DNA of 64,000 nucleotides. Source: Trichomonas vaginalis G3 (taxonomy: Eukaryota > Parabasalia > Trichomonadida > Trichomonadidae). The notes under the pieces are model-generated. The model was not told where the DNA came from and ran no database searches. It saw only the letters and a program-made list of their open reading frames with translations. A program made the position numbers and the translations under genes. Where the stretch lies: positions 16,274,082 through 16,338,081 of the forward strand of contig NC_067207.1 of assembly GCF_026262505.1 (NCBI RefSeq), in the 5' to 3' direction. Below are positions 26,891-36,887 of the stretch, piece by piece (the stretch's first letter is position 1; each line of letters opens with the position of its first letter).

Positions 26891-27765
26891 AATACTCCCT
26901 TAACAATAAATTAAGATTTATTTTATCCAAGAAAGCCTTGAAGGAAGTCCAAACCATGAGAATGGGCTTCCTTCCAGGCTTACTGGTACTACTGGAGCGA
27001 TTTTTGCTTCCATTGCAGCTCCTGAAATATATACTATAAATTATATTAAAAACATTGAGAATTTTGATTTCTATTTCATATGTCCAGCCTATAAAAGCAT
27101 AGTAATGAATATTCCTGGCTCAAATCAGTTGAAAATGCAATTTTGTGCTGAGATTTCCAAAATTGGTTATAAAACTAGACTATTTTAATGAAGAAAACCA
27201 ATAATAGGATCTCAAGTAGTAATATTCATTATGTGTTGTATAAAATAATTAATTCAAATATATAAATTAAAAATGAAACTATTTATATTCATTTTATTAA
27301 ATTATCTATTGTTCACAGTAAAATCTAACTATTTCACATTTCAATAACCCGATACTATTGCAAACTTTAATAATTGCAATAATAAAGTTTTGGAATATAT
27401 TCTCTATATTCATTCTGTGAGATACACAAATAAACACATTAGAAGTAGTATAGAAACATATATTACAATTATAACACAATGTCAAACACATCTCTTACCA
27501 TTTAATAAAATTAGATAAAGAATCTCCAAAAATTAAAATATGTGTTTTTGCACTTATTTCTATATTTTATGCATTACTATAGGTATTCCGATATGAACCA
27601 ATGAATTTTATCTGTTATATGTCAAAAACAACTTTAATCTAATGTGATCAAGTTGCATGATATACAACCATACATCCACTGCATATCCACATGATTCTAT
27701 ATATAATAGAGCATGTTCCGATCTAAATTAAAATGTTAGAAATGAATTGTACGAATTTTAAAACA

Positions 27766-27802
27766 AAAATTATTATTGTCGTCTGACGACAATAATAATT
27801 TT
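27766..27802. repeat. Perfect 18-bp palindrome containing ATTGTCGTC
   Basis: Arms AAAATTATTATTGTCGTC (27766-27783) and its exact complement (27785-27802) flank a single T. Another half-site (AGACGACAAT) follows at about 27814. It shares its core with the inverted repeat at 23953-23981. Confidence 0.9.
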
Positions 27803-28660
27803 GTCACTTTTCTAGACGACAATAAAACATCCTCAAAAGAAAAATTGAATATATTTTTTGAAAAAATATAAAATATGCTGATCTTAATTTCAGTGGTCAT
27901 GTGTAGCATCGTGTTAAAATGGTTATTGAATAGATAGTGTAATTTTAAAATTCTATTTTTTCTTAATATTTTGCAATAAGTAATGGTTGGAAATTGCACT
28001 TATGCTATCATAAAACCATATTTGATATTTGAAATATTTGAAGCGCTTTATTAGATTTTTTCAACTACAAAAATATATCTAAGTTTTTCTGAAAAATTTG
28101 AATTTTATTACAATTTTCATGATCAATAAAATATTTTAAAAGAGTAAAAATATAATATTTTAAATTTAAAATAAATTTAACTTCATAACAACGACAAATA
28201 TTCATCCCATTAGAAAATTTAATGGAAATGAAATTTCTTTAAAATACTAATTTCATTCAATTTTTCTAGTATCCAAATTGCACTAGATGAATTATATATA
28301 GTAAAAAAAGTTATCGTAAAATAATGAATTCATTTTTTTTAATCACAAAACAATCGAATTTAATCGTATTTTGCTTTATTCCGATTTCATTTTACATATC
28401 AATCATAATTGAAAAATAAAAAATAAATCTGGCAGGGATTTTATTTAAAGATTGATACGTTCTGTTCTTTTTAATATGTATAAACAATACAGAATACTTA
28501 TTCTTCAAATACTAACAAGCTCATTCAATTATTCAAAAACAACGTATTAATATTCCATTAAACTTATCAGGATTATGAAATATTTTTCGATGCTGAAATC
28601 AACTCAGATATATTTGGGTTTATTATATTTTGTAGTTTAGTTTTGAATACAAAATCCTCA

Positions 28661-31567
28661 ATGGCTGCGACAAGCCAGGGGACAAGGATGGTAGAACTTC
28701 ATCGACTGCTTTCAGCTTCTATAGACAAATGCGTAGTGATGATAAATGATGCTTGCAAAGCAAATCCATCCTTTCCAAATTCCAGATACAAATTATTGCG
28801 GTCGTTATACCAAAGTTCAGTAATCATTTCGCGTTTACTTGCCTCATTTAGGTTTGCGAAATCGCCAACATTGAAATATTATTTCAAACAACAGAGAAAA
28901 TTACAAAGGAACAATATTAACACGTCTAAATATCTATTTCCCTTTCAATCCCAAGGAACTAATCGAAATTATCAAGAAAATTTAGAAGACATGCTTGATG
29001 AATCTATTTATCAAATAGAAACTGTGGTAGGTGACAATTATAAAATTCAGCTACTTATAGAACTGTTTTCATGCTCTGTGCATCCTTACATTAAATGGAA
29101 ATGCCTTGGAGCTGACAGATTTCTTATATATTTCAAAAACGAATATAAATACATTATTCGAATTTCGAAAACTCTTAACTTGAAACTGGAATCCTACTCG
29201 ATTGAGTATCCAAAAACGAAGCACTTATCAAAAGAAATATTTATTCAGCTTACTAAAATTGTCCAAGATTGCCTCACACAGCCATCTGCAGCCATTTCAA
29301 AAATCCATAGGATTCTACATACATTTTATGTATCAGGGCAGATGTCTATCTTTGCCGACTTGCTTGTTAACTATCAGAAAGATTTTCATTATTGCATTTC
29401 CAGAATCGAAAATGGATTGGAAATCGAATTCAACGAGCAGATGCATATCAATAATAAATTCAAAATCACATATAGCCAAGATGGTATTGTTGTATTTAGT
29501 GACATTCCATATTACATCCCACGAGCTATCTACAATAATGAATGCAACTACTTTACGAATTTCTTTACAAGCCACACGTTTTCGAATATCGATACAACAG
29601 ATTCTCCAGGAATGCCGGTTGTAATCTATTTTTCGATAATGGATCGTTTCAAAACAGAATTGCAGGTGATTCTTAGCACAATGCGCGATACAGTTTACTA
29701 CTCACACCTTTGCAGAAACTGGATTCCTATATCGAAGGCAATCACTCTTTCCTCAAACTCAACTGCTTTCAAGTTGACCATAGATTTCGATATCAAGCAC
29801 TCCAAATTTTCTTCATATAGACTATATTCTCACAGTGAAGAAGACGCGAAAATAACAATAGATGAAGAAAAGAACCAGTACGTTGTTGATTTTGAAGCAT
29901 TTGTCACCAAATTTTGCTTTGATCGAAATATCTCAGACAGTAGACAGTTTCATGTACAAATTTTCCCTCTTTTATTCCAGCAGTTTTTTAATCTCATTAT
30001 TTCCCCTTCTCTTTCTATCACGTCAGAAGCAAATCGTAACTATATCTTTGGATGTGTTTTATCTTTTGCTCCACATTTCCAAGTTCTCTTTGGCGTGGAT
30101 AGATTGAAACCAACAATAAAAGTCGTTGATCTCGAAGGAAATGAATACATTTGCCCAGAACTTATCAAGCTTCGAAGCTTAATTAAGGAACTCGATATCA
30201 AGCAAAGCATGCATCAGATGGAAATCTACATTTCAACATTCATATTCATTCTAGAAGTGGAATATCTCTTAAAGGAAAATAAGTACAGAACAGAGAGATT
30301 TGCCAATGGATTGATATTCTCGTATTCGCATCTCTCCTCTGCAAAAATAAATACAGTTGGAAATCAATGGAGATTGACAATCATCTTTGACAATTCTGCT
30401 TGCTTGCCTCTTAAAGAGAGAGCCTTCCAGTTTTCAGGAGAAATTCACACAGCAAGATCAGCTGAACTTGTGATCGAACTCCTCCACAAATTCACTTCTT
30501 ACATGAATCTCTCAGGACATATGATTTTCGGATCTGCAACTGTTGACTCTGTGCTAAGAGATACATTCAATTTCAACCAGGAAGGAAGCTTCTTAACAAA
30601 CTGTAAAATCGATGGAATGGGCGAGACTGCTTTCTTCTGCGTGTCCTTCTCAAGCAATTCCGTCTTCGAAGGATTAACTTCAAAGTACCAGACAATACGC
30701 CTCGGACACTCTGTCCCTTCAGTCGATACTCGCTTCATTAAAAACTTCACTTCCAATAACTCTTTGTCTTACGCCGATATCACATCTTCGGCTGATACAA
30801 AGTTCATCGCGTACCTGATACACTCAAGTATCGCAATGGTCACTCTAGAAGGTATCGGACGCCGTCCTGGATGGAAACTTCTCAGCTGGTCATCACCAAC
30901 TGTTTTCCAACTTGTCTACAATTCGAAATTCACGTTGAACATCGAATTGAAGCCAATGCACAATCTTTACCTCTGTGTTTCTTCTAAAGTTCCAAGTGCT
31001 GTTGTAATTGTTCCACTTGCAAGCCTCCAAGTAAACAATGCAACAAACGTCAAAAGCGCTTACAGAATTAGATACACGGTAGCAGAACTCGTCAAGATGA
31101 TACCAGAAGTAGAGAAATTTGTTAAGAGATACGAAGAAGCAATGAGTGTTGGATTCAATAACGGGCATCTTGTAATGAATACAGTGCCCCAGATTATAAT
31201 GAATGTTCCAGGAATAAATTGTATCATTGAAAAAGAGAGGACAGTTCTTCAATCCGAAGATCAGATGCTTAACAATGAATTGCAAGCAATTCCTGCTTCA
31301 ATGGATGTGATGAGATTGGTTGTTTCACTCTTGCAAAGACCTGGATTATTGCTCTTCGCTGTGAGAATTCTCAAACAAATGTTCGAAATCGATAAAGATG
31401 CTGCAGAAACAACTGCAGCTACAACATTTATTGAGAATAGAAATGTCATAATGAATATTAATGGCTTCCCATTCGAACTCACAGAAGGAAAAGCAATATG
31501 CGGAGATCTCTTCTTCATGAATACTCAGAAAGAAATCGAACTTGCACTCGTGCAAATTGTTAAATAA
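28661..31567 (+). CDS. Probable Mediator complex subunit 14 (Med14)-like protein
   Basis: The ORF of 968 codons from the ATG at 28661 is uninterrupted; an in-frame TTG upstream is not taken as the start. The N-terminal ~60 residues, with an LHRLLSASIDKC helix, then RYKLLRSLYQSSVIISRLL and a FRFAKS segment, match the order and pattern of the Med14 N-terminal domain, where basic and LL-rich helices precede an LLALVKWA-like motif. The rest is mixed alpha/beta without enzyme motifs, as in Med14, and the length fits the family (about 1,000 residues or more). Med14 is the Mediator backbone subunit that bridges head, middle and tail in RNA polymerase II initiation in the nucleus. Similarity is at pattern level, so the assignment is moderate. 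The stop lies in TAAATAATAAA, a trichomonad-like stop/polyadenylation context. The 3' end converges with the glycosyltransferase gene 149 bp away. Confidence 0.55.
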   Translation: MAATSQGTRMVELHRLLSASIDKCVVMINDACKANPSFPNSRYKLLRSLYQSSVIISRLLASFRFAKSPTLKYYFKQQRKLQRNNINTSKYLFPFQSQGTNRNYQENLEDMLDESIYQIETVVGDNYKIQLLIELFSCSVHPYIKWKCLGADRFLIYFKNEYKYIIRISKTLNLKLESYSIEYPKTKHLSKEIFIQLTKIVQDCLTQPSAAISKIHRILHTFYVSGQMSIFADLLVNYQKDFHYCISRIENGLEIEFNEQMHINNKFKITYSQDGIVVFSDIPYYIPRAIYNNECNYFTNFFTSHTFSNIDTTDSPGMPVVIYFSIMDRFKTELQVILSTMRDTVYYSHLCRNWIPISKAITLSSNSTAFKLTIDFDIKHSKFSSYRLYSHSEEDAKITIDEEKNQYVVDFEAFVTKFCFDRNISDSRQFHVQIFPLLFQQFFNLIISPSLSITSEANRNYIFGCVLSFAPHFQVLFGVDRLKPTIKVVDLEGNEYICPELIKLRSLIKELDIKQSMHQMEIYISTFIFILEVEYLLKENKYRTERFANGLIFSYSHLSSAKINTVGNQWRLTIIFDNSACLPLKERAFQFSGEIHTARSAELVIELLHKFTSYMNLSGHMIFGSATVDSVLRDTFNFNQEGSFLTNCKIDGMGETAFFCVSFSSNSVFEGLTSKYQTIRLGHSVPSVDTRFIKNFTSNNSLSYADITSSADTKFIAYLIHSSIAMVTLEGIGRRPGWKLLSWSSPTVFQLVYNSKFTLNIELKPMHNLYLCVSSKVPSAVVIVPLASLQVNNATNVKSAYRIRYTVAELVKMIPEVEKFVKRYEEAMSVGFNNGHLVMNTVPQIIMNVPGINCIIEKERTVLQSEDQMLNNELQAIPASMDVMRLVVSLLQRPGLLLFAVRILKQMFEIDKDAAETTAATTFIENRNVIMNINGFPFELTEGKAICGDLFFMNTQKEIELALVQIVK

Positions 31568-31716
31568 TAAATTTATTTTGTTGATTTGTTTTAATTATAA
31601 AATTATTTTGTTGCTCATTAAATTCAAAAGTTTTTTTAACCAAGAAAATCATTCTAATTCTGTAAGTAAAAAATGAATGAATTATATAAAAAGAAACTAC
31701 AAACAAAATATATTTA

Positions 31717-32946
31717 TTAGTCATCAACATAGAGCCTCTTAAATGTATTTGAGCCATATACATTCTTCATTACTGAGTCAACAGCAGGCATGATAATACT
31801 TAAATTCAACACATTATCTCGAACAGCTCTATATGATATTGATTGATCTCGAACAACAGTAATCTTTTTACCAGTAAAAATGGCGGTTCTCAAGAAACAG
31901 AACTGTCCCTTTTCCATCTGGATTTCAATAACATATGTATCAGGCTGCATAAATACTAAATTGGCCATAAGGGCCCCATGAACAGCCAGTAATAATTTCA
32001 TCTCATTAAAATACTTTATCTGGTCAACAATCCTATCATAAAATACTCCTTGTTCAAAGGATATATTCTGATACTTACGTGAGGCTTCTTCTAGCAACAA
32101 ATCAAAATTTCCAAGATGTCTAGACATCCCTTTTTTCCTATTGAAAAATACGAAGCGAAATGGTTGGATTTTATCTAGTGAAAGAGACTTCACTATATTT
32201 CGTCTGAAATTAATCATTCCTTGGTATGAGATATAATCACAGTAAGGAGCTCTAACGGTGTGTAGATTTTTGGCATGGAAATAAAGGTCATCTCCATAAA
32301 TAATTCTTGACTTTTTAATTTCTAGAATATTCAAGCAATCAACAAAAAATTGAGAGATTCTAGGTACTGCAATAATACTTCGATTTAAAACATCTTTGGG
32401 TATATACCAATAAAGCGGAAAGATTTCTACCATCCAATGGCCAAAGTCTGTCGAGTGTTGATGTCCAATACAAATAACATCATCATAGCTATTATATTTT
32501 ATATCTATTATCGGATGATCTTCTGCTGAATAATTAAAAAATCTTGGTCTGCATTGGATGCTATTAATATAAATTGTATTGTTAAAATAAAAAGAAAGAT
32601 CTGTTCTGCAAATAACATTCTTGTAATTGAAATAGTAGATATTGTTAAATGCATGCATAAATACATCTGCAATTTTTGTATTTCCGATATATTCCGGAGA
32701 ATAAGTTGGATATCCTTGAGCAAAATCGGTAATTAATTTCGAAGTAGAATTGAACGGTAAAAGATATTTTATTTCTAATGAAGGATAATCAAATTTTAGT
32801 GAATGGGAAAAAGATTTTACATCTATTAACTGAGGTGCTTGTTGGAAATTCCATAAAAGCAAAATCATCGGTAGTGAGAGTAAAATTATTATCCAATTTA
32901 TGCTCTTGAAGATTATCTTAAAATCCATTATTGGATGCAAAATCAT
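31717..32946 (-). CDS. Glycosyltransferase family 61-like (DUF563) type II membrane protein
   Basis: 409 codons. A hydrophobic segment at about residues 17-33 (INWIIILLSLPMILLLW) after a short basic N-terminus suggests a signal anchor, with the catalytic part in the Golgi or ER lumen. The C-terminal two-thirds carry the GT61/DUF563 signature: STDFGHWMVEIFPLYW (~165), a basic RKKGMSRHLGNF segment (~270), and AVHGALMANLVFMQPDTYVIEI (~318-340), the family's conserved HGA-x-N-lfm-p motif. GT61 enzymes transfer pentoses or GlcNAc to glycans; the substrate here is unknown. An initiator-like TCATT at 32959-32963 (minus strand) supports the ATG at 32946 over the in-frame ATG six codons later. Confidence 0.85.
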   Translation of the reverse strand: MILHPIMDFKIIFKSINWIIILLSLPMILLLWNFQQAPQLIDVKSFSHSLKFDYPSLEIKYLLPFNSTSKLITDFAQGYPTYSPEYIGNTKIADVFMHAFNNIYYFNYKNVICRTDLSFYFNNTIYINSIQCRPRFFNYSAEDHPIIDIKYNSYDDVICIGHQHSTDFGHWMVEIFPLYWYIPKDVLNRSIIAVPRISQFFVDCLNILEIKKSRIIYGDDLYFHAKNLHTVRAPYCDYISYQGMINFRRNIVKSLSLDKIQPFRFVFFNRKKGMSRHLGNFDLLLEEASRKYQNISFEQGVFYDRIVDQIKYFNEMKLLLAVHGALMANLVFMQPDTYVIEIQMEKGQFCFLRTAIFTGKKITVVRDQSISYRAVRDNVLNLSIIMPAVDSVMKNVYGSNTFKRLYVDD

Positions 32947-32958
32947 GCATTATTGAAA

Positions 32959-32963
32959 AATGA
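32959..32963 (-). promoter_or_regulatory. Initiator (TCATT) of the glycosyltransferase gene
   Basis: Read on the minus strand this is TCATT, matching the trichomonad initiator TCA+1Py(T/A), about 13-15 bases before the ATG at 32946. A leader this short is typical of trichomonad mRNAs. Confidence 0.6.
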
Positions 32964-33252
32964 TAATTAGCAAGTAATTGGATTGACATTCAAAGTAAAA
33001 GTGCAATGATGGTAATATTTTAAATCCAAAGTTCAGAAAAATGTAAGCTCTACCAAATGAAGAGAGAAATGATAAAGGGTATTTGCAGCCATCAGTTTAA
33101 TGAGGAAAGACAAGATATGTGTTGACTTACTATAAAAAAAAATTAAAATTATAAAATATTTTTGAAATTTATCAATAATTTATACAATACACACAAAAAT
33201 AGCTCTATAATATAGTTTTGGTTTTCTTCAAACCAATAAATCTGTAAAATAA
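32964..33252. other. Intergenic spacer between two minus-strand genes
   Basis: AT-rich spacer between the PQ-loop gene stop and the glycosyltransferase promoter. I see only T- and A-runs and no gene or repeat. Confidence 0.6.
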
Positions 33253-34095
33253 TTAATCTTCTTCAGATTCTTCTGTTGAATTCGCTTCAGACTTTGCAGC
33301 TGCATTATTTCCGTTTCTTATGGAAAGGTAAGTGTATTTAGCTCCTGCAATTGAATCGAGAATAAGTTGCAGGGTAGAACCGAAAATAAAAGGCCAGGGA
33401 GAATGAGTAACATAGCATAGGAAGATCTTAAACATATCTCCAAATACATACTGTATGATGAGAACAATAGAGACTGATTCAATATTACTGTGTATAACAA
33501 CTAAAGAAAATACTGGAAGAGGAACAAGCGCATCTATTAAGTTTGCTATAATCGAAGATATATTTACTGCAGTGTGGACTCCGCAAATAATCTTTGTAAT
33601 TATATAAAAAATGAAAAATATCAAGTAGTAAAAGAGAACTGACGTAAAAAATTCTAAAAATGTTAATGCTGAAAAGATATTCATTGCCTTTTTTGGATTT
33701 TTTGTAATTGTCTCGAAAATTTGTGAAACAATCGAAGTATTGTTGCCAAAATGAGGTATTTCACTAGTGGGATTTTTTGCGAGAAGCCTAAAACGGAGGA
33801 ACGTGTGTAAAAATGCTACAAAACATAATCCTACACCTTGACCGAATAAAACAATCGGAAAAGGTTCATCTATGAAGAATGTAATTTTGATGAGTCCTTG
33901 TGAAATCAAGATTAAACATAAATTTAACGCATAAATGTTTGGATTATTCTTCAGAATCATTAATCGAATCTGATCAAAGTATCCAAATGTGGGAAAAAGC
34001 ATTAGCATTCCATCCATCATCATGTATGGAAACCTTGGTATTAGCTGTAATATTGTTTTTGATATAATATCTAGTGGAAATAATGCTAAAGACAT
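33253..34095 (-). CDS. PQ-loop repeat membrane protein (SLC66A2/ANY1-like)
   Basis: 280 codons with about seven hydrophobic segments. There are two PQ-loop-like halves. The first, at about residues 33-100 (PTFGYFDQIRLMILKNNPNIY then hydrophobic helices ending FLRFRLL), matches the GY..Q...I...KN...S pattern of SLC66A2/PQLC1 and yeast Any1. The second, at about residues 190-250 (LPVFSLVVIHSN then QYVFGDMFKIFLCYV), matches the family's GD-x-FK-T motif. The Pro-Gln pairs themselves are replaced (FD and LP), as happens in this subfamily. Relatives are endosomal/Golgi proteins linked to phospholipid asymmetry. The tail is acidic and Ser-rich (STEESEED). I found no clear initiator before this ATG. 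Confidence 0.75.
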   Translation of the reverse strand: MSLALFPLDIISKTILQLIPRFPYMMMDGMLMLFPTFGYFDQIRLMILKNNPNIYALNLCLILISQGLIKITFFIDEPFPIVLFGQGVGLCFVAFLHTFLRFRLLAKNPTSEIPHFGNNTSIVSQIFETITKNPKKAMNIFSALTFLEFFTSVLFYYLIFFIFYIITKIICGVHTAVNISSIIANLIDALVPLPVFSLVVIHSNIESVSIVLIIQYVFGDMFKIFLCYVTHSPWPFIFGSTLQLILDSIAGAKYTYLSIRNGNNAAAKSEANSTEESEED

Positions 34096-35269
34096 AATTT
34101 CTGAATCTAAGAATTTGAATTAAAAACGATAATTGTAAATTTGAAATAGAATTTTTTTTATCAAAAAAAGCTACTAATTAACCCATTATCCAAACAAATT
34201 GAAAATGAATAAAAATCTTATTTTGAAGAATTCAGAATTGAAACTGTTCCAATGTCACGCGAAGTCCTCTAGACCTCGAACAATTGCTACACTAGTTTCA
34301 ATACTACAACTTGACCTCTATAATGCTTGGTTAATATAATCAGATGATCCCCTATTTAACTAAATATCAAATTTTCTTTTTCATCTCTTATAGTTTCAAG
34401 ACGAATTTATATTAACTTTTTCAAGCTTTCTGCAATTGAAAATCAAGCAAATATTCAATATGAACATGAATTAAAAAAATCGAAGAGATAACATAATGGA
34501 TCATATGTTTTACACCTACACAATGAAATGATTCAATAAAACTATCTTAGATCGAACTATAGATTTGATTCGATATCATAAAATTAAAACCTTTATAGTA
34601 TATACCCCGTGTCATAAATACACATAGTATGGGATTTTAAAATTTTATCTTTACTCACATACCTTTAAAAAAAAAGAATCGTATTAAAAATATGTAAACA
34701 TTTTACTCGATAAAAGAATTCTAAGTAAATTTCTGTTATGTGAAAGCATTTTTACGATTGTGGTGTAATCCAGTTTGATGGAATAGGCGTTTGAGTATAT
34801 TTAGTTAAATACTAAAGGTATCTGATTAAAATAATTAGAGATGGATGCTAAAAAGTTCCGCTGAGAATGATTTGCTTGTCTAGGATTAAATTGCAAAACA
34901 AGGAAATTATAAAGCAGGATTTAAAAGAATAAGTATACTGTATTAAGAAATTAAACTTGATCTTTGTATTCTGTGTTTATCGTTTAATGGAATTGAAGAA
35001 TAATTTGATAAGAAAAAATTTTAAGCCTTTAGTAGGATTGTAACAATTAGAAGATTTTGAAGTATTGCCAAAGCGTTTAAACTTTTCTATCTAATATCTG
35101 AGATATCTTTGCTATGCATGGAGAAACAATATAAGATAAAAATTTCGAAGAGTTATCGTTTGGAATGAGGTAATGGTCAAGAAGGAACGAAAGTCTTGTT
35201 GTTTGCTCCGTCACTAATTTTCCAATTTTTTTTTAAAATCGAGAAAATGAGTAGAAATCCTTCATTTCT
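34096..35269. other. Gene-free AT-rich stretch
   Basis: No credible reading frame, RNA gene or repeat seen. It precedes the TTAA-flanked element. Confidence 0.6.
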
Positions 35270-36313
35270 TTAAGGGTGCACCCGTATGTACGTTTATTTG
35301 AGAGGAGGAGGATTACCCTCTCAATTTTGAGGGATTCGTAAGTTTATTTTCTCGATGAATATGCAATAAAATTTGATTTTTACCTTATCAATATACTTCA
35401 TATAATATACACATGTTCATGTAAAAACTTTTTTCCAAAATCCTCAGGAATTAAGGGATTTTTGAATTTTAAGAATTTTTTCGAATTTTTTCGAAAAAAA
35501 ATATTTTCAGAACAGCCTTAACGGCTAAGATTTAGGAACAATGTTAAGTATCAAAAAGAAAGGAGGTCTGATATAGACAACATATATCGTTGAAGGTTGA
35601 AAAAATCTCTAATATTTGAGCCCAAAATTTCAAATTTTAATTTTTTGAAAAAAGAGGCCACCCGTATGTACGTTTATTTGAGAGGAGGATTATATTTTTG
35701 AAAGGGTGAAACATTATGAATATGTTAATTATATAATAATATGTATTATTATAAAAAAGAAAAAATAAAGCACGTTAAAATTTTTCTTTCTTGATTTTTT
35801 ACAAAATCTACTTAGAATTATGCAAAATATGACTAAATAATTATAAATTTCAAGTTAAATTTTAATTTTGATAAATAATTTAAATTTCAAAATATCAAGT
35901 TCAGTTCGACTATGTATGTAGTAATTCCTCAATAAAGTGCCAAAACCCTATTAAAATATATGAACATTTTCAACATTTTAATGTTTTTATTTAAAAATTT
36001 GATGGAATATGAGCTTCAAACAATTATTATGTAAATAAAAATAATTAAATATATGTATTTATTCGTATTACAACCGTAGTAAGTCGATTCTTCCTTTCTT
36101 CTACTGAGGTTTGAATTTGATTTCGAATTGTAAAGAGATTCAAAGGGAAAATACTAGCGGATAAAAACTACCTCCATGAAAGGGTCATAATGGACTCAAG
36201 TTGTATTTTTTGATATTTTTTGCTTTTCGAGCCTAAATAGGTAGCCAAGATAATGCCTAAAAATAAGGTTCTAAATTCTGAAGTTTACATGATCCTCTCG
36301 TGTGCACCCTTAA
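35270..36313. mobile_element. Possible TTAA-flanked non-autonomous transposon
   Basis: TTAA at 35270-35273 is followed by GGGTGCAC (35274-35281), and the exact inverted GTGCACCC (36302-36309) is followed by TTAA (36310-36313), giving ~1.04 kb with 8-bp perfect ends (imperfect beyond). TTAA target duplication is the hallmark of piggyBac-type elements, but the ends are short and there is no transposase. Inside, CACCCGTATGTACGTTTATT followed by GAGAGGAGG occurs twice in direct orientation (from about 35279 and 35659), and CCCTCTCAATTTTGAGGG forms a small hairpin near 35316. A chance arrangement in AT-rich DNA is possible. Confidence 0.4.
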
Positions 36314-36715
36314 TATGTTTTTATAAATTCAATTTTTTTTTGGAATTTTGAAATATTAAATTGATTTTTTTAGAAAATTAATCAGTTAAATAAGAAAACT
36401 AAATAAGTTAAAATAATCAATAATAAAGATAATTTGATATAGAACAGTTAAATTTGTATACAAATGAAAAATTAAAAAGATTATCTTATAATCGGATAAT
36501 TTTCACTAATACTCAGAATGGTAACAACCATATTAGTAATTTGAATTATGTGGACAAATGTTAACATGATAGTTTAAAAAGCCGTGGAAGATTAATATAA
36601 TTCTTATGAATAAATGAAAATTTTTCTTGAACCCTTATCAAATAAATTGATACGTAGATAGTGAATATAGATTACAGAAAAAAAAATATATTAGATGGAA
36701 AAAGAAAAAATCAAC
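36314..36715. other. Gene-free AT-rich stretch before the tRNA
   Basis: Nothing recognisable except A/T runs. On the minus strand the T run directly after the tRNA 3' end (36690-36712 region) probably terminates RNA polymerase III. Confidence 0.6.
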
Positions 36716-36795
36716 GACGACCATGGGATTCGAACCCACGCGGATAAATCCACGGGATTAGCAATCCCGCGCCTTAACCACTCGGCCAAGCCGTC
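36716..36795 (-). tRNA. tRNA-Ser (anticodon GCU)
   Basis: On the minus strand the sequence starts GACGGCTTGGCCGAGTGG and ends GGTCGTC; these ends pair over seven positions with two G:U pairs. The D arm has GGCCGAGTGGTTAAGGC (an A box). The anticodon stem CGGGA/TCCCG carries the loop TTGCTAA, giving anticodon GCT (Ser, AGC/AGU codons). The long variable arm, typical of tRNA-Ser, is followed by a T arm with GGTTCGAATCC (a perfect B box). No intron and no encoded CCA. A T-rich run directly downstream fits a polymerase III terminator. Confidence 0.95.
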
Positions 36796-36880
36796 ATTAC
36801 GAAGATAAAATATGGATAACCTCTAAGATAAAACTCAGGCATTTTGATTGGAGAACAAGATTTTGGTCATACGATTAAAA

Positions 36881-36885
36881 TCATT
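36881..36885 (+). promoter_or_regulatory. Initiator (TCATT) directly before an ATG
   Basis: TCATT matches TCA+1Py(T/A); A+1 would be 36883, five bases before the ATG at 36888. This short leader sets the start codon of the downstream gene and excludes the TTG at 36885. Confidence 0.7.
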
Positions 36886-36887
36886 TG

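Larger units (their letters stand above)
22814..28660. other. Gene-free intergenic region with structured repeats
   Basis: I see no credible protein gene in these 5.8 kb. Short open frames here are AT-biased or lie inside repeats. The stretch separates the divergently transcribed coiled-coil gene and the Med14-like gene. It holds the inverted and tandem repeats listed separately (23116-23167, 23953-23981, 24997-25331, 26078-26130, 26141-26890, 27766-27802). The rest is featureless AT-rich DNA. I found no clear TCA+1Py(T/A) initiator directly before either flanking ATG. Confidence 0.7.

Noticed and set aside
26234-27039. 81- and 75-codon ORFs over the GC-rich array
   Set aside because: They follow the structured repeats and start or stop at random points in units; no protein-like pattern.
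27306-27999. 61- and 87-codon minus-strand ORFs
   Set aside because: AT-rich, Phe/Ile/Asn-heavy chance frames; one spans the 27766-27802 palindrome.
29202-31555. Several ORFs inside the Med14-like gene on both strands
   Set aside because: Shadows of the long intact frame; AT-driven translations.
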